In this document: positions 29,081-37,853 of the stretch, piece after piece
Position numbering within the stretch: the stretch's first letter is position 1
How the letters are laid out: each line of letters begins with the position of its first letter
Assembly (NCBI RefSeq): GCF_027922365.1
Contig: NZ_BSFN01000002.1
Coordinates: 1-64,000, forward strand
Length of the DNA: 64,000 nucleotides
From: Pseudomonas turukhanskensis
GTDB taxonomy: Bacteria; Pseudomonadota; Gammaproteobacteria; Pseudomonadales; Pseudomonadaceae
Direction: 5' to 3'
Position numbers and translations under genes: made by a program
Notes under the pieces: model-generated
The model's input: the letters and a program-made list of their open reading frames with translations, nothing else
What the model was told of the DNA's origin: nothing
Database searches by the model: none

Positions 29081-29896
29081 ATGAATCATTCTTTTCGTTT
29101 GACTGCGTTGGCAGGTTGCCTGCTGCTAAGCGCTTGTCAGGCTGTAAACACCACCAGCGGCGATTCCGTTGGCGTTGGCCGCAAGCAATACATGTTCAGC
29201 ATGCTGTCGACCCAAGAGGTCAACCAGATGTATGCCCAGTCGTATCAACAGACCCTGAGCGAAGCCAAGGGCAAGGGTCAACTGGATAAAACCAGTGCCA
29301 ATGCCAAGCGCGTGGATGCAGTAGCTAAACGCCTCATCGCCCAGGCGCCCAAGCTGCGGCCGGACTCGGCACAATGGGCGTGGGAAGTGAACCTGGTGGA
29401 CAGCGACGAGCTGAACGCCAACTGCGGGCCGGGCGGCAAGATCATCGTCTACAGCGGCCTGATCGATAAGCTCAAACTCACCGATGACGAACTGGCGGCC
29501 GTGATGGGCCATGAGATCGCCCACGCACTGCGCGAGCATGGTCGTGAGGCGATGTCCAAAGCCTACGGCATGGAAATCGCCAAGCAGGGCGCCGGTGCAT
29601 TGCTGGGGCTGGGCCAGGACACCATGGCCCTGGCAGATACCGTGGCTCAATACGGAATGACCCTGCCAAACAGCCGCGCCAATGAAGACGAAGCTGACTT
29701 GCTCGGCCTCGAACTCGCAGCCCGCGCCGGCTACAACCCCAACGCCGCTATCACTCTGTGGCAGAAAATGGGCAAGGCCAGCGAAGGTGCACCGCCGGAA
29801 TTCATGAGCACCCACCCGGCGAACAGCAGTCGCATTGCCTCCTTGCAGGCGGCGATTCCGAAGGTTGAGCCACTCTATAAACAGGCCAAGCCGTAG
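29081..29896 (+). CDS. M48 family metalloprotease lipoprotein (LoiP/YggG-like)
   Basis: Membrane-anchored zinc protease (271 aa) acting in envelope quality control. Lipobox LLSAC puts the lipidated Cys at residue 19. The zinc motif HEIAH is near residues 144-148, and the third ligand is Glu in ANEDEADLLG. No membrane helices beyond the signal, as in LoiP/BepA-type M48 proteins. The stop codon TAG is the first TAG of a long inverted repeat, so the native 3' end may have been replaced. Confidence 0.9.
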   Translation: MNHSFRLTALAGCLLLSACQAVNTTSGDSVGVGRKQYMFSMLSTQEVNQMYAQSYQQTLSEAKGKGQLDKTSANAKRVDAVAKRLIAQAPKLRPDSAQWAWEVNLVDSDELNANCGPGGKIIVYSGLIDKLKLTDDELAAVMGHEIAHALREHGREAMSKAYGMEIAKQGAGALLGLGQDTMALADTVAQYGMTLPNSRANEDEADLLGLELAARAGYNPNAAITLWQKMGKASEGAPPEFMSTHPANSSRIASLQAAIPKVEPLYKQAKP

Positions 29897-30013
29897 GGCG
29901 AATATCGCCGTGGGCGATATCCGCCGTTTCGCAGATTGAGCTCACGACGACCTCTATCGCCTCACGCATTGTCGTAACGGCGGATATCCGCAATGCGGAT
30001 ATTCGCCCTACGG
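29891..30013. repeat. long inverted repeat with ~38-bp arms
   Basis: The left arm begins CCGTAGGGCGAATATC and the right arm ends GATATTCGCCCTACGG, each about 38 bp with a few mismatches, around a centre of about 45 bp. Each arm contains its own small hairpin (TATCGCC..GGCGATA; TATCCGC..GCGGATA). Miniature-transposon-like. It supplies the stop of the M48 gene on one side and abuts the end of the NTF2-like gene on the other. Confidence 0.8.
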
Positions 30014-30451
30014 CAACGCTGTTTCCGCAAACGGTCGGGTCACCAGACCCAGTTGGGCGCGGAAGCTTTCCATATCGAAAATAGTGCACAGCTCTTCGAT
30101 TTCGCCTGCGCAGTTCAAGGTCCAATAGGCCATGGCGGAGATGCTCAGCACTTTGTCGCTGGCCGGATAACCCAGGGCGGGTTTTTCCAGGGTGCCGATA
30201 AGGGTGCACCAGGTGAAGGCCTTGTTGCCTTCGGCCATCACTTCTTCTACCACGACCACCAGATCGGGCATGGCGCTGCGGATTTCCTGCACCATCAGGC
30301 TGAAGGCTGCGCTATCGAGCGGTCTCCCGACAAACGAACTCTTGTAGAGGAAGCTCTTGCTGTGCAGTTGTTCGGCGAGGGCGGTGCGTCCTTTGTTCCA
30401 GGACAGGTCGATGTGGTGGCGGACCAGCCTTTTCATATCATCCAATGACAT
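30008..30451 (-). CDS. ester cyclase / SnoaL-like NTF2 protein
   Basis: A 147-residue NTF2-fold protein related to SnoaL-like polyketide cyclases: 'LVRHHIDLSWNKGRTALAEQLHSKSFLYKSS' at the start, 'IRSAMPDLVVVVEEVMAEGNKAFTWCTLIGT' in the middle. Function is unknown; secondary-metabolism cyclase names for this family are usually over-precise. The ATG at 30451 is chosen from the family start MSLDDMKRLV. The C-terminal codons run into the adjacent inverted repeat. Confidence 0.75.
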   Translation of the reverse strand: MSLDDMKRLVRHHIDLSWNKGRTALAEQLHSKSFLYKSSFVGRPLDSAAFSLMVQEIRSAMPDLVVVVEEVMAEGNKAFTWCTLIGTLEKPALGYPASDKVLSISAMAYWTLNCAGEIEELCTIFDMESFRAQLGLVTRPFAETALP

Positions 30452-30584
30452 AGCGGCGCTCTGCGGTTTGCTGTGGGAAAAAACGCAGCAAACTGTGCAT
30501 CGCGCCGCCGTCATTCGGCATTGGCCGAAACGCCAGTCGGTTGGCGTCAGATAAACAGCTGCCTCGACTTTTGCGTTCAGCCCT

Positions 30585-30662
30585 GAAGTCTGGATTCCGG
30601 CCTGCGCCGGAATGACGGGGGTTTTGTCAGCCTCCACCGTCTCCCCCGCGCAGGCGGGGGCC
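30585..30662. repeat. GGAATGAC-type inverted repeat
   Basis: TGGATTCCGGCCTGCGCCGGAATGACGGGG and, inverted, CCCCCGCGCAGGCGGGGG. A related short palindrome lies at 34346-34375 (CCGTCATCCCCGC / GCGGGAATGACGG). Common dispersed intergenic elements. Confidence 0.7.
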
Positions 30663-30677
30663 CAGAATTGTGAAGGC

Positions 30678-31259
30678 CTACACCATGCCGCTGGCCTGCA
30701 TGGCCTTGTAGATAGCAATCCCCGCCAGAACAAAAAACGCGGTCGCGGCCAGCCGACGGATCAAGGTCAACGGCAACTTGTCTGCCGCAAAATTACCCGC
30801 CAGCACCACCGGCACGTTGGCAATCAACATGCCCAGCGTCGTGCCGATAATCACCAGCCACAGTTCCGGGTATTGCGCTGCCAGCATCACGGTCGCGATC
30901 TGGGTCTTGTCGCCAATCTCGGCGAGGAAGAAGGCGATCAGCGTGGTGAGGAAGGGGCCAAAGCTTTTGGCGGTGGTGGTTTCGTCGTCGATCTTGTCGG
31001 GCACCAGCGTCCACAGCGCGGTGGCGGCAAAGCTCACGGCCAGAATCCAGTGCAATACGGCGTTGGAAAACAGACTGCCGAACCAGGCGCCCACCGCGCC
31101 GGCGGCGGCATGGTTGGCCAGCGTGGCGGCGACGATACCGGCAATGATGGGCCAGGGTTTGCGAAAGCGTGCCGCCAGAATCAAGGCGAGCAGCTGGGTT
31201 TTATCGCCAATTTCAGCCAAGGCGACAATACCGGTTGGAACGAGAAGGGAATCAAGCAT
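30678..31259 (-). CDS. TMEM165/GDT1 family Mn/Ca transporter
   Basis: Inner-membrane cation exporter of the GDT1/UPF0016 family (193 aa), about six helices in two inverted halves, each with the signature EIGDKTQ ('LAEIGDKTQLLALILA' near the N-terminus, 'LAEIGDKTQIATVMLA' mid-protein). Bacterial members export manganese. A yybP-ykoY manganese riboswitch lies directly upstream, which strongly supports Mn export as its job. Confidence 0.93.
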   Translation of the reverse strand: MLDSLLVPTGIVALAEIGDKTQLLALILAARFRKPWPIIAGIVAATLANHAAAGAVGAWFGSLFSNAVLHWILAVSFAATALWTLVPDKIDDETTTAKSFGPFLTTLIAFFLAEIGDKTQIATVMLAAQYPELWLVIIGTTLGMLIANVPVVLAGNFAADKLPLTLIRRLAATAFFVLAGIAIYKAMQASGMV

Positions 31260-31288
31260 CAGGCTTCCTCAGGGGCGGGTAGACACGG

Positions 31289-31337
31289 CTATGACACGTA
31301 CTTCTTCCCGCCCCGGGTAAGGAGTTACGTGTCATAG
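31289..31337 (-). promoter_or_regulatory. expression-platform hairpin of the Mn riboswitch
   Basis: Perfect 12-bp inverted repeat CTATGACACGTA (31289-31300) and TACGTGTCATAG (31326-31337) around a GC-rich loop, overlapping the 3' edge of the aptamer. It could form in competition with the aptamer's closing helix. Confidence 0.6.
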
Positions 31338-31472
31338 GTCTTGTCAAACCCCTGGGTCCGTCTGAGCGGACCTTGGGTCGCACGCGCCATGCTCTGTGGA
31401 GCAAGTATGTTGACGCGGGCCGGGCGAAGTAGCGCGTAGAAGCGTTACTTGCGGGAGACTACTCCCCTAGGA
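31337..31472 (-). ncRNA. yybP-ykoY manganese riboswitch
   Basis: On the minus strand the conserved elements occur in order: GGGGAGTAGTC (near 31466-31456), CGTCAACATACTTGC (near 31413-31399) and a closing GGGTTTGACAAGACC (to 31337). These fit the yybP-ykoY class, which binds Mn2+ and controls Mn exporters of the mntP and GDT1 types. It precedes a GDT1-family gene by about 80 bp. Confidence 0.85.
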
Positions 31473-31536
31473 CGGGGCGGATTCTGCCCGAGGAATCTGT
31501 AAGGGGCAAGCCAAAATTCTGAAGGGATTTCGCCGC

Positions 31537-31603
31537 GTGGGGTGTGCTGTGCGCACCGTTGCGATTGCCTGGGGAATCGCTTGGTGCGCGGAGCACACCC
31601 TAC
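31537..31603. repeat. GTAGGGTGTGC palindromic repeat, full copy
   Basis: Left arm GTGGGGTGTGCTGTGCGCACC, right arm GGTGCGCGGAGCACACCCTAC. It lies between rlmG and the Mn riboswitch. Confidence 0.8.
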
Positions 31604-31616
31604 GAGCGCAACCGAG

Positions 31617-32615
31617 TTAATGGCGTTTCGCGCGGTAGATCTTGAAGCCCTGGCCCTCGCCCAGCGTGGCGCACGGGCCCAGGTGTTGTTCAATCAGCGG
31701 CGGATACTTGAGAAAACTGTTGGCCACCAAACGCAGCTCGCCTTTGTGCTCCAGGTGTTTTACCGCCTGGCGCAGCAGGTGCTCGGTGGCCTGGTAATGG
31801 GTGTGCACGCCTTCGTGAAACGGCGGATTGGTGAGAATGCTCATAAGGTTTTTCGGCGCGGCGTCGATGCCGTCGCCGGTGATGACCTCGGCCTCGAGGT
31901 TATTCGCGGCCAGGGTCAGACGACTGCTTGCGGCAGCAAAGGCATCCACATCCAGCATCGTCACCTGACTCTCGGGGTAACGACGTTTCAACACCGCACC
32001 GAGCACGCCAGCGCCGCAGCCAAAGTCCAGCAGGTGGCCTGTGGGTAACTTGTCCAGGTGCTCGAGAAACAGCGCGGTGCCGCGGTCCAGGCGGCCATGG
32101 CTGAATACGCCGGGCAGGCTGACAACGGTGAGCACGCCATCGTCCAGCGGCAGTTCGTAGCGTTGCGCCAGGGCGTTCAAGTCGGGCGTGACCGGGGCGT
32201 TTTCCACCGTCACCTGCCACAGCTGGCAATGGCGCGCGCTGTCGAGTTTGCGCGGCTTGCCGAAGGGCTGCAGTTGCTTGGCCGCACGTTCGATACCGGC
32301 GCGTTTTTCCCCCACCAGATACAGCTCACGCCCGGCCAGACGCGAGGCCAGGGCGTGCAGCAGGTAGTCGGTAAGCTCGCGGGACTTGGGCAGAAACAGC
32401 ACGGCGGCATCGAAGGTTTTTTCACCCGGTTCCACACCAAAGTGGCAACGCGCTGCAAAGCGCGCCGTCAGGCTGCCATGGTCGCCGGCGTGCCAGCTCC
32501 AGCCGTGGGCGTCGGGCAATTGGCCGAGCAGGTCGTCGGCGGGCAGGCCGGCCAATAGCAGGTTGCCGGTAAACAGCGCCTGCTGGCGCAACAGCACTTC
32601 GCTTCGCGGGTCCAT
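31617..32615 (-). CDS. rlmG: 23S rRNA (guanine-1835-N2)-methyltransferase RlmG
   Basis: SAM-dependent methyltransferase (332 aa) modifying G1835 of 23S rRNA. The C-terminal catalytic domain has the SAM loop '[14 protein letters not shown]' and the N2-guanine methylase motif NPPF ('[14 protein letters not shown]'). The N-terminal degenerate methylase-like domain is also present, as in RsmC/RlmG. ATG at 32615 gives [12 protein letters not shown]. RsmC is the main alternative, but the length and the '[15 protein letters not shown]' C-terminus favour RlmG. Confidence 0.88.
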   Translation of the reverse strand: MDPRSEVLLRQQALFTGNLLLAGLPADDLLGQLPDAHGWSWHAGDHGSLTARFAARCHFGVEPGEKTFDAAVLFLPKSRELTDYLLHALASRLAGRELYLVGEKRAGIERAAKQLQPFGKPRKLDSARHCQLWQVTVENAPVTPDLNALAQRYELPLDDGVLTVVSLPGVFSHGRLDRGTALFLEHLDKLPTGHLLDFGCGAGVLGAVLKRRYPESQVTMLDVDAFAAASSRLTLAANNLEAEVITGDGIDAAPKNLMSILTNPPFHEGVHTHYQATEHLLRQAVKHLEHKGELRLVANSFLKYPPLIEQHLGPCATLGEGQGFKIYRAKRH

Positions 32616-32658
32616 GGGCTTCTCCTTGAATAGGCGCTCGGGAAAAAAGCCGGGCAGC

Positions 32659-33624
32659 TTAGCTGACCTGCCGTTTCGGCGCACCGTTGAAGAACGCGGC
32701 GGCGTTTTCGCTCATCTGCGCCACGATGCGTTGCCGCGCTTCTCGGGCGCCCCAGGCGCTGTGCGGGGTCACGATCAGCCGCGGAATGTCGTCGGCCAGC
32801 AGCGGGTTTCCGTCAACGGGCGGTTCCTGAATCAGCACATCAGTGGCCGCGCCACCCAGATGCCCGCGACGCAGGGCGTCCGCCAGGGCCTGCTCATTGA
32901 CCAGACCGCCGCGCGCGGTGTTGATCAGGTAAGCCGTGGGCTTCATCAGGTTTAACTGCGGGGTGTCGATCAGGTTTTGGGTGTGCTCGTTGAGCGGGCA
33001 GTGCAGGGTTAGCGCGTCCACCTGCGGCAGCAGTTCTTCCAGCGGCAAACGGTCCGGGCGAGCAGGGCGCCCCGGCAAGTGGCCGAGCAACACGCGCATG
33101 CCGAACGCTTCGGCCAGCCTGGCCACGGCGCTGCCCAATTCGCCGGCTCCCAGCAGCCCGAGGGTTTTGCCTTCCAGCTCGACGATGGGGAAATCCAGCA
33201 AGCAGAACTGCTTGGCCTGTTGCCATTTGCCCTGGCGAATTTCCCGTTGGTAATCCGGCAGACGCGTCGCCAGCGCGAGCAGCAACATCAGCGTGTGCTG
33301 GGCCACCGACGGCGTGCCGTAGCCTTGGCAATTGCTCACCACCACGCCGTGTTCGCGGGCGGCGGCGAGGTCGACGTTATTGGTGCCGGTGGCGGCAACC
33401 AGCACCAGCTTCAGCTGCGGGTTGGCGGTAAACGTGGCGGCGGTAATCGGCGCTTTGTTGGTAATGACCACCGTGGCCGTGCGCAAGCGTTCGGCAACTT
33501 CGGAGGGCGTGCTGCTGCCATGCAGCGTCAGCTCGGAGAACGCCGCGTGCAGCGGAGCAAGGTCGAGATCGCCGAGGTCAAGGGAGTCGTGATCGAGGAA
33601 CACGGCGCGGCTGGGGTTGGTCAT
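32659..33624 (-). CDS. D-2-hydroxyacid dehydrogenase (glycerate dehydrogenase-like)
   Basis: NAD(P)-dependent dehydrogenase (321 aa) of the D-2-hydroxyacid family, most like HprA-type glycerate/hydroxypyruvate reductases. Rossmann motif '[20 protein letters not shown]' near residues 148-167, substrate Arg in '[10 protein letters not shown]', and catalytic His in 'VTPHSAWGA' near the C-terminus. The frame stays open far upstream, but ATG 33624 ([16 protein letters not shown]) matches the family. Divergent from a LysE-type exporter. Confidence 0.88.
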   Translation of the reverse strand: MTNPSRAVFLDHDSLDLGDLDLAPLHAAFSELTLHGSSTPSEVAERLRTATVVITNKAPITAATFTANPQLKLVLVAATGTNNVDLAAAREHGVVVSNCQGYGTPSVAQHTLMLLLALATRLPDYQREIRQGKWQQAKQFCLLDFPIVELEGKTLGLLGAGELGSAVARLAEAFGMRVLLGHLPGRPARPDRLPLEELLPQVDALTLHCPLNEHTQNLIDTPQLNLMKPTAYLINTARGGLVNEQALADALRRGHLGGAATDVLIQEPPVDGNPLLADDIPRLIVTPHSAWGAREARQRIVAQMSENAAAFFNGAPKRQVS

Positions 33625-33693
33625 CAGCTGTACCTTTTTTGCAGTCTTAGGAGGGCGTATCGTTGTCAGCCTAACAGACCGCGGAGCGTCACC

Positions 33694-34326
33694 ATGTACT
33701 GGACGGAATTTCTGACCGTTGCCCTGATTCACCTGCTGGCGGTGGCCAGCCCCGGCCCGGATTTCGCTGTGGTGGTGCGCGAGAGCGTGGCCAATGGGCG
33801 GCGCGCCGGAACCTGGACGGCGCTGGGTGTAGGGTGCGCGATTTTCCTCCACGTCACGTATTCGTTGCTGGGTATCGGCTTGATCGTGTCGCAGTCGATT
33901 GTGCTGTTCAGTGCCTTGAAATGGTTGGCCGCGGCATACCTGGTGTACATCGGCATCAAAGCCTTGCGGGCGCAGCCGGCTGTTGCAGCTGATGAAGCGC
34001 AAGTAGTTGCCGAACCGGTGCAACGCACCGCGCGCGGGGCCTTTGTCAGCGGTTTTATTACCAACGGACTGAACCCCAAGGCCACGCTGTTTTTCCTCTC
34101 CTTGTTTACCGTGGTGATCAACCCGCATACGCCCTTGCTGGTGCAAGCCGGTTATGGCGTGTACCTGGCGGCGGCGACCGCGACCTGGTTTTGCATGGTG
34201 GCGTGGTTGTTCAGCCAGGAGCGTGTGCGCGCCGGCTTCTCGCGCATGGGGCACTGGTTTGATCGGGCGATGGGAGTGGTGTTGGTGGGGTTGGGAATCA
34301 AGGTGGCGTTGGCGCGGATGCCGTGA
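33694..34326 (+). CDS. LysE/RhtB family amino-acid exporter
   Basis: Inner-membrane exporter (210 aa) with about six helices. Starts 'MYWTEFLTVALIHLLAVASPGPDFAVVVRES', where the ASPGPD box is the family signature, and contains 'GFITNGLNPKATLFF' mid-protein. RhtB-like members export homoserine, threonine or other amino acids; the substrate is not readable. Start at 33694 is set by the family N-terminus. Confidence 0.9.
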   Translation: MYWTEFLTVALIHLLAVASPGPDFAVVVRESVANGRRAGTWTALGVGCAIFLHVTYSLLGIGLIVSQSIVLFSALKWLAAAYLVYIGIKALRAQPAVAADEAQVVAEPVQRTARGAFVSGFITNGLNPKATLFFLSLFTVVINPHTPLLVQAGYGVYLAAATATWFCMVAWLFSQERVRAGFSRMGHWFDRAMGVVLVGLGIKVALARMP

Positions 34327-34345
34327 CGCGATCCTTAGCCTAATA

Positions 34346-34432
34346 CCGTCATCCCCGCGCAGGCGGGAATGACGGAGCACAGACAGGTATCAGTAATTTA
34401 AAAGCCCGGCGTTTGAGCCGGGCTTTTTTGTT
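34346..34432. terminator. palindromic repeat plus bidirectional terminator
   Basis: CCGTCATCCCCGCGCAGGCGGGAATGACGG (34346-34375) followed by AAAAGCCCGGC-GTTTGA-GCCGGGCTTTTTTG (34400-34430), between the convergent LysE and thiolase genes. Confidence 0.85.
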
Positions 34433-34444
34433 TCTGGCGAAGCG

Positions 34445-35620
34445 TTACAGCAACTCGATCGCCACCGCCGTCGCTTCACCGCCACCAATGCACAGCGATG
34501 CCACACCGCGTTTGCCGCCAGTGTTTTTCAGTGCGTTGATCAGGGTAAGGATGATGCGCGAACCCGTGGAACCCACCGGGTGGCCCTGGGCGCAGGCGCC
34601 GCCGTAAACGTTGACCTTGGCGTGGTCCAGCCCGTGTTCACGCATGGCCAGCATGGTGACCATGGCAAAGGCTTCGTTGATTTCGAACAGGTCGACGTCG
34701 TTCTTGCTCCAGCCGGTTTTGGCGAACAGGTTGCTCATGGCGCCGATGGGCGCGATGGTGAACTCGCTCGGGTCCTGGCTCTGGGTGGCGTGGCCGACAA
34801 TTTTGGCCAGCGGTTTCAGGCCGCGACGGGCAGCTTCGTCGCTGGTCATTAGCACCAATGCACTGGCGCCGTCGGAGATCGAGCTGGCGTTGGCGGCGGT
34901 GATGGTGCCGTCTTTGCGGAAGGCCGGTTTCAGGCCTGGGATTTTGTCCAGATTGGCGTTCAGCGGCTGCTCGTCGTCTTTGACCACCACCTCGCCTTTG
35001 CGGCTGGTGACAGTAACCGGCACGATTTCAGCGGTCAGCGAGCCGTCGGCAATCGCCTTCTGCGCGCGCTTGAGCGACTCGATGGCGTAGGCGTCCATCT
35101 CTTCGCGGCTGATGCCGTATTTGTCCGCGGTTTCCTGGGCAAACGAGCCCATCAGGCGACCGGTGCGGGCGTCTTCCAGGCCATCGAGGAACATGTGGTC
35201 CTTGATCTCGCCGTGGCCCATGCGCAGGCCAGTGCGGGCCTTTTCCAGAATGTAGGGGGCGTTGGACATGCTCTCCATGCCGCCTGCCACCATCACGCTG
35301 TTGGTGCCGGCCTTGAGGGCGTCGTGGGCGAGCATTACGGCTTTCATGCCGGAGCCGCAGAGTTTGTTGATGGTGGTGCAACCGGTGGCGGCGGGCAGGC
35401 CGGCATTCAATGAGGCCTGGCGGGCCGGGCCTTGCTTGAGGCCGGCGGGCAGTACGCAGCCCATGATCACTTCCTGCACGTCGGCAGCGTCTATGCCGGC
35501 ACGTTGTACGGCTTCACGGATCGCCAGGGCGCCGAGGTCTACAGCGGGAACGCTGGAAAGGCTGCCCTGAAAACCACCCATTGGCGTACGAGCGCCGCTG
35601 ACGATAACGATGTCTGTCAT
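34445..35620 (-). CDS. acetyl-CoA C-acetyltransferase (thiolase)
   Basis: Biosynthetic-type thiolase (391 aa) condensing two acetyl-CoA or cleaving acetoacetyl-CoA. Acylated Cys88 in 'NKLCGSGMKAV'; C-terminal active-site segments 'GGACAQGHPVGSTGSR' (His) and 'SLCIGGGEATAVAIE' (Cys). Note ACAQGHPVG instead of the common AIALGHPLG. Probably AtoB/PhaA-like in fatty-acid or ketone metabolism. Divergent from the acyl-CoA synthetase gene. Confidence 0.93.
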   Translation of the reverse strand: MTDIVIVSGARTPMGGFQGSLSSVPAVDLGALAIREAVQRAGIDAADVQEVIMGCVLPAGLKQGPARQASLNAGLPAATGCTTINKLCGSGMKAVMLAHDALKAGTNSVMVAGGMESMSNAPYILEKARTGLRMGHGEIKDHMFLDGLEDARTGRLMGSFAQETADKYGISREEMDAYAIESLKRAQKAIADGSLTAEIVPVTVTSRKGEVVVKDDEQPLNANLDKIPGLKPAFRKDGTITAANASSISDGASALVLMTSDEAARRGLKPLAKIVGHATQSQDPSEFTIAPIGAMSNLFAKTGWSKNDVDLFEINEAFAMVTMLAMREHGLDHAKVNVYGGACAQGHPVGSTGSRIILTLINALKNTGGKRGVASLCIGGGEATAVAIELL

Positions 35621-35785
35621 TTCGCTGTCCTCTTGTTCTTCTGTTACGTGTGGTGCGGCCGTTGAATACCGGCCGATGGAGCCGATTCTACCTCGTGACT
35701 AAAAGTGGCCAAAGAGTCACGTTGAAATCATTCTTTTGGTTGATTTATGCCTGGCGCAACGGCTCTAGAGTGCGGTTATAAGAAG

Positions 35786-35910
35786 CGTGTGAAACGTAGC
35801 GAGCGAAGGCCAGGCAAGGCGAACGATGACGAAAAAGCGGAGTTGGCTGTAGCCAATGAGCATTTTGAGTCAGGGTTCAACGCCGCATGGCCGAGCGCAG
35901 TAGTTTCATT
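35786..35910. repeat. dispersed ~120-bp intergenic element, copy 1
   Basis: Landmarks in order: GTAGCGAGCGAAGG, GGCAAGGCG, AAAAAGCGGAGT, CCAATGAGCATTTT, CAACGCCGCATGGCCGAGCGCAG. The same order of landmarks occurs on the minus strand at about 41211-41340, so these two gaps share a common element. Confidence 0.6.
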
Positions 35911-35938
35911 TCATTAGGCCGTGCGTACAGGTGAACCA

Positions 35939-37621
35939 ATGCTGCAAACCCGTGTAATCCAACCCGCTGACAACGCTTACCAAGCGCCGCTGTTGATTAA
36001 ACGCTTGCTGCTGTCAGGCAGTCGCTACGAGAAAACCCGGGAAATCGTGTATCGCGACCTGGTGCGTTACAGCTACCTCACCTTCAACGAGCGGGTCGCC
36101 CGCCTTGCCAACGTGCTCACCAACGCCGGTGTCAAACCGGGCGACACCGTGGCTGTGATGGATTGGGACAGCCACCGCTACCTGGAATGCATGTTTGCCG
36201 TACCAATGATCGGCGCCGTGTTGCACACCATCAATATCCGCCTGTCCCCGGAACAGATTCTCTACACCATGAACCACGCCGATGACCGCGTGGTGCTGGT
36301 CAACAGCGAATTTCTGCCGATTTACCAAGGCATCAAGGGCGCGCTGACCACCGTCGAAAAAACCATTCTGCTCACCGACGGCGCCGATAAAACCGCCGAC
36401 CTGCCGAACCTGGTGGGTGAGTACGAGCAACTGCTCGCTGGCGCGAGCCCGCAGTACGACTTCCCCGACTTCGACGAGAACTCGGTGGCCACCACCTTCT
36501 ACACCACCGGCACCACCGGCAACCCCAAGGGCGTGTACTTCACCCACCGCCAACTGGTGCTGCACACCATGGGCATGGCCAGCATGATGGGCGCCGTGCA
36601 CACGCCGCGGCTGATGGCCAATGACGATGTGTATATGCCCATCACCCCGATGTTCCACGTGCATGCCTGGGGCGTGCCTTATGTAGCGACCATGCTGGGT
36701 ATCAAGCAGGTGTACCCGGGCCGTTACGATCCTGAATTGCTGGTGGGCCTGTGGAAAAAAGAGAAGGTCACTTTCTCCCACTGTGTACCGACCATTCTAC
36801 AAATGGTGATGAACGCCAAAGCCGCGCAAGACGTTGAGTTCAACGGCTGGAAAATCATCATCGGCGGCAGTTCGCTCAACCGTTCGTTGTACGAAGCCGC
36901 CAAAGCGCGCGGTATTCACCTGACCGCTGCTTACGGCATGTCGGAAACCTGCCCGATGATTTCCTGCGCCCATATGAACGACGAGTTGCTGGCCGGCAGC
37001 GAAGACGAGCGCACCACCTACAAGATCAAGGCCGGCGTACCGGTGCCGTTGGTGGAGGCAGCGATTATCGATGCTGACGGCAACTTCCTGCCCGCCGATG
37101 GCGAGTCGCAAGGCGAGTTGGTGCTGCGTGCGCCGTGGTTGACCCAGGGTTATTTCCGCGAGCCGCAGAAGAGCGAGGAGTTGTGGGAAGGCGGTTGGCT
37201 GCACACCGGTGACGTGGCGACGCTCGACAATATGGGCTTTATCGATATTCGTGACCGTATCAAGGACGTGATCAAAACCGGCGGGGAGTGGATCTCGTCG
37301 CTGGAGCTCGAAGACCTGGTCAGCCGCCACCCCGGCGTACGCGAAGTGGCGGTGGTGGGTATTCCCGACCCGCAGTGGGGCGAGCGCCCGTTTGCCCTGT
37401 TGGTGGCGCGCGAGGGTCACACTCTGGACGCGAAAAGCCTGAAGGAACACCTCAAGCCTTTTGTTGAACAAGGGCTGCTGAGCAAGTGGGCGATTCCTTC
37501 GCAAATTGCGCTTGTTACTGAAATTCCCAAGACCAGCGTTGGCAAGCTGGATAAGAAACGTATCCGCCTGGATATCGCGCAATGGCAGGAGGCCGGCAGC
37601 GCCTTTTTGTCCACTCTGTGA
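35939..37621 (+). CDS. acyl-CoA synthetase (AMP-dependent ligase)
   Basis: Fatty-acid or medium-chain acyl-CoA ligase (560 aa) of the AMP-binding superfamily. The AMP-binding P-loop is 'TTFYTTGTTGNPKGVYFTH' (about 183-201), then 'YGMSETCPM', 'GWLHTGDVATLD' and the C-terminal Lys in 'SVGKLDKKRIR'. The ATG at 35939 has AGGTGA five bases upstream. Followed by the DUF1302/DUF1329 pair in the same direction, an association often seen in hydrophobic-substrate catabolism. Confidence 0.93.
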   Translation: MLQTRVIQPADNAYQAPLLIKRLLLSGSRYEKTREIVYRDLVRYSYLTFNERVARLANVLTNAGVKPGDTVAVMDWDSHRYLECMFAVPMIGAVLHTINIRLSPEQILYTMNHADDRVVLVNSEFLPIYQGIKGALTTVEKTILLTDGADKTADLPNLVGEYEQLLAGASPQYDFPDFDENSVATTFYTTGTTGNPKGVYFTHRQLVLHTMGMASMMGAVHTPRLMANDDVYMPITPMFHVHAWGVPYVATMLGIKQVYPGRYDPELLVGLWKKEKVTFSHCVPTILQMVMNAKAAQDVEFNGWKIIIGGSSLNRSLYEAAKARGIHLTAAYGMSETCPMISCAHMNDELLAGSEDERTTYKIKAGVPVPLVEAAIIDADGNFLPADGESQGELVLRAPWLTQGYFREPQKSEELWEGGWLHTGDVATLDNMGFIDIRDRIKDVIKTGGEWISSLELEDLVSRHPGVREVAVVGIPDPQWGERPFALLVAREGHTLDAKSLKEHLKPFVEQGLLSKWAIPSQIALVTEIPKTSVGKLDKKRIRLDIAQWQEAGSAFLSTL

Positions 37622-37853
37622 CTGTAACGGGCCGTATATATCCGGTACGGCCCCCTCCCGAGCAAGCGCTTGGCCCGCTCAAGCGCTGGCCTTGCGCCAC
37701 TTTTCACTCCTGCGTACGTCGCTAAAACCGCCGAAACCTGCATTCCAGAGTGGTCGGCGCCTTCAAATCACACTTTAGATGGATCATTTCGTACGACCTT
37801 GTACCTATAGTCGCTGCCATCCATAACAAAAAAACAAACATGGAGTAGCGTCG

